15,075 nt of DNA from an uncultured Oscillospiraceae bacterium (GCA_934511545.1 CAKSWM010000011.1:1-15075), one strand, 5' to 3'; positions 1 through 8,485 are shown, counted from the stretch's first letter. The notes: generated from the letters alone by a model not told the origin. Numbers and translations are program-made.

Positions 1-492
1 GAGCACGTGCTCCAGCGTGAAACCTTCCTCGCCGGTCTCCTTTTGCAGAGATTCAGCCGGTCCGGTCGCCGTCTCGGCCGTCGCTATATCCTCAATACTC
101 AACCCTGTATCTGCCGACAGCTCCGAAAGCGTCGGCTCCCTGCCAAGGCTCTGTTCAAGCCTCAAACGCGCGCTCCTGATAAGGAACGCGCGTTCTTTTA
201 TGCTCCGGCTGACCTTAACGCTGCCGTCGTCGCGCAGAAAGCGGCGTATCTCTCCGGATATTTTCGGAACGGCATATGTTGAAAACTGCGTGCCGAAGTT
301 CTCGTCAAAGCCGCTCACGGCCTTCAGAAAGCCGACACAGCCGAGCTGATAAAGATCATCAGGGTCTACTCCCCTTCCGAAATAACGCCGGGCAACGCTC
401 CATATGAGTCCGGAATTCTCAACGACAAGGCGCTGGGCCGCGTCCCTGTCCCCCTCCCTTGCCGCTCTCAGAAGTTCAAGCTTCTCATCCAT
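1..492 (-). CDS. sigF: RNA polymerase sporulation sigma factor SigF (3' part cut by window edge)
   Basis: First forespore-specific sigma factor; it directs RNA polymerase to early forespore genes once released from SpoIIAB. The visible 164 residues read in one frame from an ATG at 492 to base 1. They show sigma-70 region 2 with a DDLYQLGCVGFLKAV core-binding helix, a STYAVPKISGEIRRFLRD stretch for -10 melting and recognition, a VKVSRS segment, and the start of region 3. Region 4 lies outside the window; SigF proteins are usually about 250 residues. The start ATG overlaps the spoIIAB stop by one base (TGATG) and has no clear Shine-Dalgarno, so translation is probably coupled to spoIIAB. SigG is a close paralogue, but the operon order spoIIAA-spoIIAB-sigma identifies SigF. 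Confidence 0.95.
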   Translation of the reverse strand, partial: MDEKLELLRAAREGDRDAAQRLVVENSGLIWSVARRYFGRGVDPDDLYQLGCVGFLKAVSGFDENFGTQFSTYAVPKISGEIRRFLRDDGSVKVSRSIKERAFLIRSARLRLEQSLGREPTLSELSADTGLSIEDIATAETATGPAESLQKETGEEGFTLEHVL

Positions 493-932
493 CAGCGTAC
501 ATTTGCTCTCGGCACGATATGCCGTGTCATGATGACTGTTGTTCCCTTTCCGACCGTCGAGCGGACGCGCAGCGAATCCATGAAGCTTTCCATGATGGTA
601 AAGCCCATTCCGCTGCGATCATCTCCGCCGGTGGTAAACATTGGCTCTCTGGCCCTGTCAATGTTTTCAATGCCGCGGCCCCAGTCCCTCACGGTGATCT
701 CCGCCACATTCCCCGCGAGCAGCCGCGCTTTTATCTGCACCTTGCCGACCGACTCCGGGTATGCATGGACAATACAGTTTGTGACAGCCTCGCTGACCGC
801 GGTTTTTATATCGCCCAATTCTTCCATATTGGGATCCAACTGCGCCGCAAAGCAGGCGACCGCCGCCCTCGCGAATCCCTCGTTGGCGCTTTTTGACGGG
901 AACTCGAGCTTTATGTAGTTTTTTACCTCCAC
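492..932 (-). CDS. spoIIAB: Anti-sigma F factor / serine kinase SpoIIAB
   Basis: Binds and inhibits SigF, and phosphorylates SpoIIAA using ATP. The 146-residue product has the GHKL/histidine-kinase-like ATP fold: N-box EAVTNCIVHAY (E48, N52), G1 box DWGRGIE (D83, G85, G87) and G2 box SGMGFTIM (G108, G110). Length matches the family (about 145). The start is GTG at 932, which shares one base with the TAG stop of spoIIAA. A GGAGG lies about 8-9 bases upstream, inside the end of spoIIAA, so the non-ATG start is well supported. It lies between spoIIAA and sigF, each junction overlapping by one base, which fits coupled expression of the partner-switch proteins. All ATP-binding motifs look intact. 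Confidence 0.96.
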   Translation of the reverse strand: MEVKNYIKLEFPSKSANEGFARAAVACFAAQLDPNMEELGDIKTAVSEAVTNCIVHAYPESVGKVQIKARLLAGNVAEITVRDWGRGIENIDRAREPMFTTGGDDRSGMGFTIMESFMDSLRVRSTVGKGTTVIMTRHIVPRANVR

Positions 933-1255
933 TATTTTACACCTCCGCCTACAGTAATGCGCACAATGCGGTCTATTCCCGACGCGTCTATCACGCGCAG
1001 CGGCTGGACGGACGGATTTTCGACCCAGGCCCGTCCTCCCATCTGGTTCAGCCGCTTTGCTATTTTCAGGATCACTGCAATACCTGACGAATCCATAAAC
1101 GTCAGTCCGGACATATCCACAGCGCAGTCGCGCGGCAGATATTCGTCTATCATCTGCTCGATCCTGCCCATTGCCGAGCGAGCTTCATGATGATCCAGCT
1201 CCCCCTGAAGATACAGATTAAGTCTGCCGTCGCGATACGATGAGAGCACTTTCAT
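932..1255 (-). CDS. spoIIAA: Anti-sigma F factor antagonist SpoIIAA (STAS domain)
   Basis: In its unphosphorylated form it binds SpoIIAB and releases SigF, after SpoIIE dephosphorylates it in the forespore. The 107 residues form one STAS domain. The phosphorylation motif MDSSGI is at residues 54-59; by alignment with Bacillus subtilis Ser58, the target serine is S56. Start is ATG at 1255 with a strong GGGAGG about 9 bases upstream. It is the first gene of the spoIIA operon. Only about 30 bases separate it from the hairpin that ends valS, and no clear SigH promoter was seen, although SigH drives this operon in Bacillus. A weak promoter-like pair lies upstream of the hairpin (see 1328-1355). 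Confidence 0.96.
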   Translation of the reverse strand: MKVLSSYRDGRLNLYLQGELDHHEARSAMGRIEQMIDEYLPRDCAVDMSGLTFMDSSGIAVILKIAKRLNQMGGRAWVENPSVQPLRVIDASGIDRIVRITVGGGVK

Positions 1256-1278
1256 CGAGAAACGCCTCCCTCTGTCTA

Positions 1279-1320
1279 CAAAATAAAAAACAGCATGTAC
1301 GAAGGCTCGTACATGCTGTT
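1279..1320 (-). terminator. Rho-independent terminator of valS
   Basis: A perfect 14-bp stem (1307-1320 with 1289-1302) has a 4-base loop at 1303-1306 and is followed on the minus strand by TTTTTTATTTTG. It lies about 55 bases past the valS stop, so it should end valS transcription. It also sits immediately upstream of spoIIAA, inside any leader made from a promoter located between the two genes. Confidence 0.9.
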
Positions 1321-1327
1321 ATTGTAT

Positions 1328-1355
1328 ATTGTATCAGGCGCGTTGTTTGTCGTAA
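1328..1355 (-). promoter_or_regulatory. Weak candidate promoter for spoIIA (upstream of the hairpin)
   Basis: Minus-strand TTACGA (1350-1355), 16 bases, then TACAAT (1328-1333), resembling a vegetative promoter. A GGATTA just overlaps the first element, faintly like a SigH -35, but there is no GAAT-type -10 at the right distance. If used, transcription would begin near 1321 and run straight through the valS terminator hairpin. Low confidence. Confidence 0.3.
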
Positions 1356-1375
1356 TCCGGTGTCTGAGGCGGATT

Positions 1376-3997
1376 TCAGAGATTTGCAAGGCTTTCCTTC
1401 AGATTCTCGATCAGCGCCTCGAGCTTTGCCTTCTTTTCGCGCTCGGCATTGACGATATTCTCGGGCGCGCGGCTGACAAAGTTCTCATTGGCAAGCTTTG
1501 CGTTCTGTCCAGCCAGATCTTTCTCCGCCTTGGCAAGCTCCTTCTGTATGCGTGCGCGCTCTTTTTCAAGATCGACAAGCTCCGCCATGGGCATAAACAT
1601 CTTTGCCTCGTTCGTGACGACGCAGACCATGCCGTCTGTATTCTCGGGCGCGTCGCGCCTTACCTCGATCTCACCGGCATATGCAAGTTTAGACATATAA
1701 GCCTTTCCGCTGACGAATATTTCGGGCTTTCCGGTGGCGACTATGAGATGCGGACGCTTGCTTGCGGGAACATTCATCTCCGCGCGGCGGGAGCGCACGG
1801 CCATGATCGCATCCATAACTATCTCGAAAGCGGCCTCGTCCTCGGGGAACGAAAGGCTCTCTTCAAACTTCGGATAGCTCTGGATCATAAGCGCCTCGCC
1901 CTCATGCGGCAGTGCCTGCCATATTTCCTCGGTTATAAACGGCATGAACGGATGAAGTATTTTAAGTATCTCCGTCAGGACGTAGAGCAGTACCTTCTGC
2001 GCACCGATTTTGGAGTTTTCGTCCTCTCCGTTAAGGCGCGTCTTTGTCAGCTCAATATACCAGTCACAGAAGCTGTCCCAGATGAAATCATATATCTTTC
2101 CGGCAGCGATGCCAAGCTCGAACTTATCGATGTTCTCGCAGACCTCGCCGGCAAGGCTGTTGAACTTGGAAAGGATCCATTTATCCTCAAGCTCGAGCGT
2201 TTCGGGAAGCTCGTTTCTGTCGATGGTCAGATTCATCATCACAAAGCGGGAGGCGTTCCAGATCTTGTTGGCAAAGTTGCGCATCGCCTCACAGCGCTCC
2301 GGGAAATAACGCATATCGTTTCCGGGACTGTTGCCCGTTATGATATTAAAGCGGAGCGCATCGGCACCGTAGGTATTGATGACCTCGATCGGATCAACGC
2401 CGTTGCCGAGCGATTTGCTCATCTTGCGTCCCTGTGCGTCGCGGATAAGGCCGTGGAACAGGACAGTGGAAAACGGCTCCCTGCCCATATGCTCCATACC
2501 GGAGAATATCATTCGTGCGACCCAGAAGAATATGATGTCATAGCCGGTCACGAGAACACTGGTCGGATAGAAATACTCTAGATCCTCGGTCCTGTCAGGC
2601 CAGCCGAGAGTGGAAAACGGCCAAAGCGCGGATGAGAACCATGTATCCAGAACGTCGGGGTCGCGCTCGATGTTCCCGCTGTGGCAATGCTCGCACTCGG
2701 TCGGATCATCACGGGACACCGTCACATGGCCGCAGTCGGCACAGTACCACGCGGGGATCTGATGGCCCCACCAGAGCTGGCGGGAAATGCACCAGTCATG
2801 CGCGTTTTCCATCCAGTTGAAATACGTCTTTGAGAAGCGCTCGGGCACGAACTTGATGCGGCCGTCGCGCACCACCTGCATCGCTTCTTCGGCCAGCGGA
2901 GGCATTTTGACGAACCACTGCGCGGAGATTATCGGTTCAACATCGGTGCCGCAGCGATAGCAGGTGCCGACGTTATGCTGATGCTCCTCGATCTTTTCGA
3001 GCAGCCCCAGCTCCTGAAGATCCGCAACGATGGCCTTGCGCGCCTCATAGCGGTCAAGTCCCTCGTACTTTCCGCCAAGCTCATTGACCTTTCCATTGTC
3101 ATCCAGAACACGGATGCACTCGAGGTTATGGCGCAGACCGACCTCAAAGTCGTTCGGGTCGTGGGCGGGCGTCATCTTGACACAGCCGGTGCCGAACTCC
3201 ATATCGACATATTCGTCCGCAACAATGGGTATCTCGCGGTTGACCAGCGGGAGAATACACTTTTTCCCGACTATATCCCTGTACCGCTCGTCATTCGGAT
3301 TGACCGCAACGCCGGAGTCTCCAAGCATTGTCTCGGGACGGGTCGTTGCAACGATGACATAGCGCCCCTCTTCACCGACTATCGGATACTTGATATGCCA
3401 CATATGTCCGGGCTTGTCCTTGTATTCGACCTCTGCGTCCGAAAGCGCCGTCGTGCAGTGCGGACACCAGTTGATTATCCTGCTGCCCTTATAGATAAGC
3501 CCTTTTTCATAAAGGCTGACAAACACCTCGCGCACGGCTTTGGAGCAGCCCTCGTCCATGGTGAAGCGCTCTCTGTCCCAGTCGCATGAACAGCCAAGGG
3601 TCTTGAGCTGTTCAACGATCCTGCTGCCGTATTTTTTCTTCCACTCCCAGACGCGCTCAAGGAATTTTTCGCGGCCGAGATCGTAGCGGGTCAGTCCTTC
3701 CTTGCGGAGCTCCTCCTCTACCTTTATCTGGGTGGCGATGCCGGCATGGTCGGTCCCCGGGATCCACAGTGCGGCATATCCCTGCATACGCTTTACACGG
3801 ACGAGCACGTCCTGTATCGTCTCGTCAAACGCATGTCCGAGATGGAGCTGGCCAGTGACGTTCGGGGGCGGGATGACGATCGTGAACGGCTTTTTCTCCG
3901 GATCTCGAACGCCCTTGAAGTAGCCGCCTTCGACCCACATATCGTAGATTTTTTTCTCAACGACCTTTGGATCATAAATTTTCGGAATTTTTTTCAT
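1376..3997 (-). CDS. valS: Valine--tRNA ligase ValS
   Basis: Charges tRNA-Val with valine in the cytoplasm. The 873-residue class I synthetase has the HLGH signature (residues 52-55, following PPNVTG), the editing-domain [10 protein letters not shown] motif near 218, a four-cysteine zinc knuckle (C419, C422, C435, C438) and KMSKS (525-529). It ends in the ValS-type C-terminal coiled coil rich in Lys and Glu (about residues 800-870). Length is normal for bacterial ValS (about 880). An in-frame ATG at 4030 exists, but its 11 extra codons fall in the leader terminator hairpin; the ATG at 3997 has AGGAGAGG a few bases upstream and begins [10 protein letters not shown] as expected. It is a single-gene unit with its own promoter, T-box leader and terminator. 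Confidence 0.98.
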   Translation of the reverse strand: MKKIPKIYDPKVVEKKIYDMWVEGGYFKGVRDPEKKPFTIVIPPPNVTGQLHLGHAFDETIQDVLVRVKRMQGYAALWIPGTDHAGIATQIKVEEELRKEGLTRYDLGREKFLERVWEWKKKYGSRIVEQLKTLGCSCDWDRERFTMDEGCSKAVREVFVSLYEKGLIYKGSRIINWCPHCTTALSDAEVEYKDKPGHMWHIKYPIVGEEGRYVIVATTRPETMLGDSGVAVNPNDERYRDIVGKKCILPLVNREIPIVADEYVDMEFGTGCVKMTPAHDPNDFEVGLRHNLECIRVLDDNGKVNELGGKYEGLDRYEARKAIVADLQELGLLEKIEEHQHNVGTCYRCGTDVEPIISAQWFVKMPPLAEEAMQVVRDGRIKFVPERFSKTYFNWMENAHDWCISRQLWWGHQIPAWYCADCGHVTVSRDDPTECEHCHSGNIERDPDVLDTWFSSALWPFSTLGWPDRTEDLEYFYPTSVLVTGYDIIFFWVARMIFSGMEHMGREPFSTVLFHGLIRDAQGRKMSKSLGNGVDPIEVINTYGADALRFNIITGNSPGNDMRYFPERCEAMRNFANKIWNASRFVMMNLTIDRNELPETLELEDKWILSKFNSLAGEVCENIDKFELGIAAGKIYDFIWDSFCDWYIELTKTRLNGEDENSKIGAQKVLLYVLTEILKILHPFMPFITEEIWQALPHEGEALMIQSYPKFEESLSFPEDEAAFEIVMDAIMAVRSRRAEMNVPASKRPHLIVATGKPEIFVSGKAYMSKLAYAGEIEVRRDAPENTDGMVCVVTNEAKMFMPMAELVDLEKERARIQKELAKAEKDLAGQNAKLANENFVSRAPENIVNAEREKKAKLEALIENLKESLANL

Positions 3998-4011
3998 ATT
4001 TTCCTCTCCTA

Positions 4012-4266
4012 ATAAAAACGCCCCGAGCATAAAGCTCAGGGCGATAAGAATTTACCGTGGTACCACCTGTGTTCCGCGCAGTAAGCGCGGCACTCCATGC
4101 TCTGTAACGGGAGCCTGCCGCGGCGAACTTGGCGTTTTCCGCTTCATCCGCCGGACTCCGGGGCGACCTTCCGTGCCCGCCTCATGAGGACCTCACACCA
4201 AAACGATCCTCTCTCTTCTTTCGGCGGGAGAACGTACTCCTCCCCATCAAAGTCGATAAAATATTC
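4012..4266 (-). promoter_or_regulatory. T-box leader (tRNA-Val sensing) of valS
   Basis: Uncharged tRNA-Val should bind this leader and prevent termination. In minus-strand order: a Stem I start (GATGGGGAGGAGTACG), an AGAGAG bulge segment near 4210, a probable specifier loop GAAGGTCGCC whose GTC codon (4165-4167) reads valine, a short stem (4074-4090), and the T-box sequence AGGTGGTACCACGGT (4054-4068). The TGGT bulge fits a tRNA ending A-CCA. The terminator is a 10-bp stem with one G-U pair (4019-4043), followed by the T-rich stretch 4012-4018. The T-box core and terminator are clear; the exact specifier is inferred by pattern. Confidence 0.93.
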
Positions 4267-4272
4267 TAAATT

Positions 4273-4301
4273 ATTATACAGATCAGCTGTATTTTTGTCA
4301 A
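4273..4301 (-). promoter_or_regulatory. valS: Exact-consensus vegetative promoter of valS
   Basis: Minus-strand TTGACA (4296-4301), a 17-base spacer, and TATAAT (4273-4278) match the SigA consensus exactly. Transcription should start near 4266, just ahead of T-box Stem I. The -35 lies only 15 bases past the stop of the ArsC-like gene, with no terminator between. Confidence 0.9.
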
Positions 4302-4316
4302 GCATTTAAGCCGGCC

Positions 4317-4649
4317 CTATTCCCAGGTTTTCCAGACCTCTGGGCAATATCCGACCGTTGCCTGCCTGCCGTTTCTGACGATCGGCGCGTTCAGCATATC
4401 CGGATGCTCAAGCAGCATCTCGAACTTATCCTCTTCATAGGCCAGATACTTCCACTGTGCATAACCCGGGTGTTTTTCATCCGGGAGATTATCCAGTCCC
4501 ACAACGCGCTTGACGCTTTCAAGCTCCTTGCGGCTGAGCCCATATCTCGCCATATCGATGCTCTGGAACCTGATGCGGCGCTCCTTGAAATATCTCTCCG
4601 CCTTCTTGGTATCGAAACTCTTCGATTTTCCGAATATCTGTATGTTCAA
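4317..4649 (-). CDS. ArsC/Spx-like thioredoxin-fold protein lacking the usual cysteine
   Basis: A 110-residue protein of the arsenate reductase/Spx superfamily, shown by IFGKSKSFDTKKAERYF at the N-terminus and the C-terminal APIVRNGRQATVGYCPEVW that matches the family's 'P-I-V-x-x-G' end. Relatives as I recall them carry cysteine just before FDTKKA; here that residue is S11 (AGT at 4617-4619, one base from TGT). The only cysteine is near the C-terminus. Arsenate reduction by the normal mechanism is therefore unlikely; a structural, regulatory or redox-dead role is possible. The start is TTG at 4649, overlapping the dipeptidase stop (TTGA), with GGAG about 8 bases upstream. It is the last gene of the rnj operon. 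Family assignment is good; function is unknown. Confidence 0.85.
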   Translation of the reverse strand: MNIQIFGKSKSFDTKKAERYFKERRIRFQSIDMARYGLSRKELESVKRVVGLDNLPDEKHPGYAQWKYLAYEEDKFEMLLEHPDMLNAPIVRNGRQATVGYCPEVWKTWE

Positions 4650-5635
4650 ATCATCTTCTCCATTATTTCAAGCCAGTTATTGTAGAATATATCACGCACC
4701 AGATCTTCGCTCCAGTTGCGGCGGAGCATCGCCTCATAAACCGCTCCCCAGCTCTGGACTCCGGACATTCCGTGCGGCATGCCGTCGATGCCGTCAAGGT
4801 CTCCGCCAAGACAGGTGCTCTTCTCTCCGCCAAGCGAAAGAAAGTGCTCCGCATGCTCAACAACGGCCTCAACATCTCTGCCAAGTCCGAGAAAGTCCGT
4901 GCACAGGTTCAGCCCCGCGCCGCCGCCGAGCTTCACAAGAGCCTTGAACTGGTCGTCTGTCAGATTGCGCGGATGGCCGCAGAGCGTTTTTGAGTTTGAA
5001 TGAGATGCGATTATCGGCCTCTCCGCGATCTCGCAGCAGTCCCAGAACGCGCTCTCGGATATATGCGACATATCAACGCCGACGCCAAGCTCCTGGGCAA
5101 AGCGCACAAACTGCCGTCCCTTTTCGGTCAATCCCGATTTATTTCCGCTCATCGCAGACCCCGACAGTGAATTTGGAAAGTTCCACGTTATGTTAACCAG
5201 TCTTACGCCGCGTTCATAGGCGGTCCTTAGCCGTTCCACACTGCATCCGAGAAGCTCCGCGCCCTCAACGGATATGAGCGCCGCGATCTTTCCCTGCTCG
5301 TTTGCGCTTTTAATATCCTGTGCGCTGCGGCAGAGGGCGGCGGCTCCGGAATTTGCCTCAAGTTCGGACAAGAGTCCGTCCAGCGCTTCATCGCAAAGCC
5401 TTGTAAGCGTTTCTTCCGGAGCGTCCGGCAAATCGAATATCTGTTCCGGAGTCATCCCTGCGGGAGGCGGTGCATCATGCGGCCGGGTAAATATTGCAAA
5501 TACCTGAGCTGCCGGAGCATATTTGCCGATGCGCTCAAGATCCAGCTGCAAATCGTTTCGAAAGAGTCTCTGCCCTCTTGAAATCGCCGCGGTTATGGTG
5601 TCACAATGTGCATCGAAATACGGCAGCCCGATCAT
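4646..5635 (-). CDS. Membrane-dipeptidase family (M19, renal-dipeptidase-like) peptidase
   Basis: Zinc dipeptidase of the M19 family, which splits dipeptides, including Cys-Gly types and some D-residue or beta-lactam substrates in known members. The 329 residues show the zinc ligands in order: FDAHCDT (H10, D12), the bridging glutamate in ISVEGAE (E124), H191 in DMSHISE, H212 in SHSN, R223 in GHPRNL, and D279 in GGDLDGI. No signal peptide or membrane segment is visible, so despite the family name it should be cytoplasmic. Start ATG at 5635 overlaps the upstream stop (ATGA) and no strong Shine-Dalgarno is seen, suggesting translational coupling. Its place between a C-S lyase-like enzyme and a thioredoxin-fold protein hints at thiol dipeptides as substrates (inference). 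Confidence 0.93.
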   Translation of the reverse strand: MIGLPYFDAHCDTITAAISRGQRLFRNDLQLDLERIGKYAPAAQVFAIFTRPHDAPPPAGMTPEQIFDLPDAPEETLTRLCDEALDGLLSELEANSGAAALCRSAQDIKSANEQGKIAALISVEGAELLGCSVERLRTAYERGVRLVNITWNFPNSLSGSAMSGNKSGLTEKGRQFVRFAQELGVGVDMSHISESAFWDCCEIAERPIIASHSNSKTLCGHPRNLTDDQFKALVKLGGGAGLNLCTDFLGLGRDVEAVVEHAEHFLSLGGEKSTCLGGDLDGIDGMPHGMSGVQSWGAVYEAMLRRNWSEDLVRDIFYNNWLEIMEKMI

Positions 5636-6822
5636 TTCAGTCCGGCCTCGCGGGCAGCTTTGTCCAGACGTTCAAGCGCCTTTTCAAGGTATTCTTTCGG
5701 GCAGGCCACATTCACGCGATGGAACAGCTCATATCCCTCGCCGAAATCGATCCCATGCTGGGACATGAACATTGCCTTCTTATGCAGCAGTTCGTCAAGT
5801 TTCTTTTCATCCAGTCCAAGCCCGGAATAATCGACCCAGCAGAGATATGTACCCTCCTGCTTATTCATCTTCACCATGGGCAGGCGCTCCTCAAAGAACG
5901 ACTTGAGAAGCTTTGCGTTGCCGTCCAGAACGGGCAGAAGCTCATCCAGCCAGCCTCCGGCGCTCTCATACGCGGCACGGCATGCGGCGAGGCCAAAAGC
6001 ATTGATGTAATGTCCCATGCTGAGTTCTATGTCATAAAAGACCGCCTCGCGCAGCTCGGGGTTGGACACGATCACGTTGGAGATGGTCATACCCGCTATA
6101 TTGAAGGTCTTGCTCGGCGCCGTAAGCGTTACGGTAATATCAGCGATCTCCGGCGAAATGCTCGCAAACACCGTGTGCCTGTTCGGCGAATACACAAGGT
6201 CAAAATGTATCTCATCGGAGATGACTTTTACGCCGTGGCGCAGGCACATCTCGCCCACTCTTTCCAGTTCCTCGCGGGTCCATACACGTCCCGTCGGATT
6301 GTGCGGGTTGCAGAGGATGAACAGCTTCACCTCGGGAGACGCAAGCTTTTCCTCCATGTCGTCAAAGTCCATGACCCAGCGCCCGTTTTCGTTTATGAGA
6401 TCGGTCCTCACAAGCGTCCTGTTATTATGCAGGACAGTGCGCGGAAACGGTCCGTAGCTCGGGAACGAGACGAGCACACCGTCGCCCGGCTCCGTCATGG
6501 CGCGGACGGCACAGCCTATCGCGGCAACCAGCCCGTAGCTCTGGGTGACCCAGTCCTTCTGTATCTCCCAGTCATGGCGTTTTTTCATCCATTCGTAAAC
6601 GGCGCTGAAATACTCCTCGCCGGCGGGGGCATATCCAAATGTGCCGTGCTGTGCCTGATATGTCACGGCGGAGGCGATCTCGGGCGCAAGAACAAACTTC
6701 ATCTCCGCGACGCCGAAATCGATAACATCAGGATGGGCAGCACCCTCCTGCTCGAGCTTTTTCCACATTGCCGCTCCGCTTCCCCATTTGGGAGCCAGGG
6801 TCTGAAAATCATAGCTGTTCAT
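5632..6822 (-). CDS. PLP-dependent MalY/PatB family aminotransferase-like C-S beta-lyase
   Basis: A fold-type I PLP enzyme of 396 residues, most like the MalY/PatB group, which cleaves the C-S bond of cystathionine or cysteine S-conjugates. It has CNPHNPTGR (N172-R179), DEIHFDLVY starting at D203, the PLP-binding lysine in APSKTFNIAG (K238) and a substrate carboxylate arginine in FHRVNVACP (R369). The start ATG at 6822 has GGAGGT upstream within the last codons of rnj; only 4 bases separate the genes. The downstream dipeptidase overlaps it by 4 bases. An aminotransferase role cannot be excluded from sequence; beta-lyase is the family-based call. All catalytic motifs look intact. Confidence 0.9.
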   Translation of the reverse strand: MNSYDFQTLAPKWGSGAAMWKKLEQEGAAHPDVIDFGVAEMKFVLAPEIASAVTYQAQHGTFGYAPAGEEYFSAVYEWMKKRHDWEIQKDWVTQSYGLVAAIGCAVRAMTEPGDGVLVSFPSYGPFPRTVLHNNRTLVRTDLINENGRWVMDFDDMEEKLASPEVKLFILCNPHNPTGRVWTREELERVGEMCLRHGVKVISDEIHFDLVYSPNRHTVFASISPEIADITVTLTAPSKTFNIAGMTISNVIVSNPELREAVFYDIELSMGHYINAFGLAACRAAYESAGGWLDELLPVLDGNAKLLKSFFEERLPMVKMNKQEGTYLCWVDYSGLGLDEKKLDELLHKKAMFMSQHGIDFGEGYELFHRVNVACPKEYLEKALERLDKAAREAGLK

Positions 6823-6826
6823 TTTT

Positions 6827-8485
6827 TCATACCTCCGTAATGACCGGCAGTATCATCGGACTGCGCTTGGTCGTTTTATATAGATATCCCGAAAGATTTT
6901 GCTTGACCTTTGCCTTTATGCTCGCCCAGTCGGTTATCCGCTGACTGTCGCAGGATTCGAGGCTCTCGAGAACGACGCGCTTCATCTCGTCCATGATCGA
7001 TTCGGACTCCTTGACGTAGACAAAGCCGCGGGTTATGATGTCCGGCCCGGAAACAAGACTGGAATCCTCGCTGGAAAGCGTCATTACAACAACTATCATG
7101 CCCTCATCCGCAAGGTGCTTGCGGTCGCGCAGGACAACGGAACCGACATCGCCGACGCCCGTTCCGTCAACGAGCACCTTTCCGGCGGTCACCGTTCCGC
7201 CAAGGCGTATGCTGCGTTTGGTGATCTCGACCACCCGGCCGTTTTCGCCGATTATGATATTATTGGGCGCAACGCCGATCTCCCGTGCCAGCTCCGCGTG
7301 CTTGCAGAGATGGCGGTATTCGCCGTGCACCGGCATGAAGTACTTCGGCTGCGTCAGCGCGAGCATCATTTTCAGCTCTTCCTGACAGGCGTGACCGGAC
7401 ACATGCAGATTTTCCAGCTTGTCATAAATGACCTCAGCCCCCTTGTGGAAGAGCTCGTCAATGACCTTGGTTATGGTCAGCTCATTACCCGGAATAGCGG
7501 ACGCGGAAATGATAACACGGTCCCCCGCGTCGATCTCGACCTGCCTGTGACCGGAAAACGCCATTCTGTAAAGCGCCGACATGCTCTCGCCCTGGCTTCC
7601 GGTCGTTATGATGACCGACTTGTGCTTGGGCATATTCTTGAGCTGGTTCATATCTACCAGAACGCCCTCCGGCACCTCCATATACCCCAGTTCTGTTGAA
7701 ACGCGCATGATATTCTCCATGCTGCGCCCCGTGATGCCGACCTTGCGCTTGTATTTGGCCGCAACGTTGATTATCTGCTGTATCCTGTGAACGTTTGAGG
7801 CAAAGGTCGTGACTATGATGCGCTTGTCACAGCCCTTGAACAGCTGGTCAAAGCGGTTTCCGACCTTTCTTTCGGAGTCGGAATATCCCGGTCTTTCGAC
7901 ATTTGTGCTGTCTGAAAGCAGTGCCAGAACGCCCTCCTTGCCAAGCTGTCCCAGGCGCGCTATGTCTGCGATGCCCCCCTGTATCGGGGTAACGTCTATC
8001 TTGAAGTCGCCCGTGTGTATAACAACGCCTAACGGAGTGTGTATTGCCAGCGCAACAGCGTCCGCTATGCTGTGGTTCACGTGTATAAGTTCGACCTTAA
8101 AGCAGCCGGCGTTGAAGCTCTCTCCCGCTTCAAGCGTTATGAGCTCCACCTTGTCGAGCATCTTGTGCTCCTCAAGCTTTATCTCGACCAGACCGGCGGT
8201 GAGCCTTGTGGCGTAAACAGGAGCGTCTATGTCCTTGAGGACATAGGGCACCGCGCCTATATGGTCCTCATGTCCGTGCGTAAGCACGATCGCACGGATC
8301 TTGTCCTTATTCTGGCGAAGATAGGTCGTATCGGGGATCACAATATCGATGCCGTACATCTCGTCGTCCGGGAATCCAAGCCCGCAGTCAACAACGATTA
8401 TGTCCTTGCCATACTCATAGGCGGTCATGTTTTTTCCTATTTCGCCCAGGCCGCCAAGAGGGATTATTTTCAGTTTTGATGCCAT
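6827..8485 (-). CDS. rnj: Ribonuclease J
   Basis: Metallo-beta-lactamase/beta-CASP ribonuclease that degrades and matures RNA, with both 5' exonuclease and endonuclease activity in known members. The 552-residue product matches RNase J1 (about 555). It opens with KIIPLGGLGEIGKNM, has the metal motif THGHEDHIGA (H70, H72, D74, H75), a further HTGDFK motif, and the beta-CASP features SGHA and MPVHGEYRHL. The in-frame codons upstream (to 8608) have no Shine-Dalgarno and do not resemble RNase J; the ATG at 8485 has AAGGAG about 12 bases upstream, slightly far but the best choice. It heads the operon and has a long leader, with an exact-consensus promoter at 8728-8756. Confidence 0.96.
   Translation of the reverse strand: MASKLKIIPLGGLGEIGKNMTAYEYGKDIIVVDCGLGFPDDEMYGIDIVIPDTTYLRQNKDKIRAIVLTHGHEDHIGAVPYVLKDIDAPVYATRLTAGLVEIKLEEHKMLDKVELITLEAGESFNAGCFKVELIHVNHSIADAVALAIHTPLGVVIHTGDFKIDVTPIQGGIADIARLGQLGKEGVLALLSDSTNVERPGYSDSERKVGNRFDQLFKGCDKRIIVTTFASNVHRIQQIINVAAKYKRKVGITGRSMENIMRVSTELGYMEVPEGVLVDMNQLKNMPKHKSVIITTGSQGESMSALYRMAFSGHRQVEIDAGDRVIISASAIPGNELTITKVIDELFHKGAEVIYDKLENLHVSGHACQEELKMMLALTQPKYFMPVHGEYRHLCKHAELAREIGVAPNNIIIGENGRVVEITKRSIRLGGTVTAGKVLVDGTGVGDVGSVVLRDRKHLADEGMIVVVMTLSSEDSSLVSGPDIITRGFVYVKESESIMDEMKRVVLESLESCDSQRITDWASIKAKVKQNLSGYLYKTTKRSPMILPVITEV

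Noticed and set aside
1295..2581. Long open reading frame on the plus strand opposite valS (428 codons)
   Set aside because: It is fully antisense to the well-supported valS and begins inside the valS terminator hairpin; no motif or good ribosome site was seen.
3998..4030. Upstream ATG giving an 11-residue extension of ValS
   Set aside because: It overlaps the T-box terminator stem; the ATG at 3997 has a strong Shine-Dalgarno and the expected N-terminus.
5494..6840. Long open reading frame on the plus strand opposite the dipeptidase and MalY-like genes (448 codons)
   Set aside because: It is a shadow of intact minus-strand genes, a common effect at this base composition, and shows no recognisable domain.
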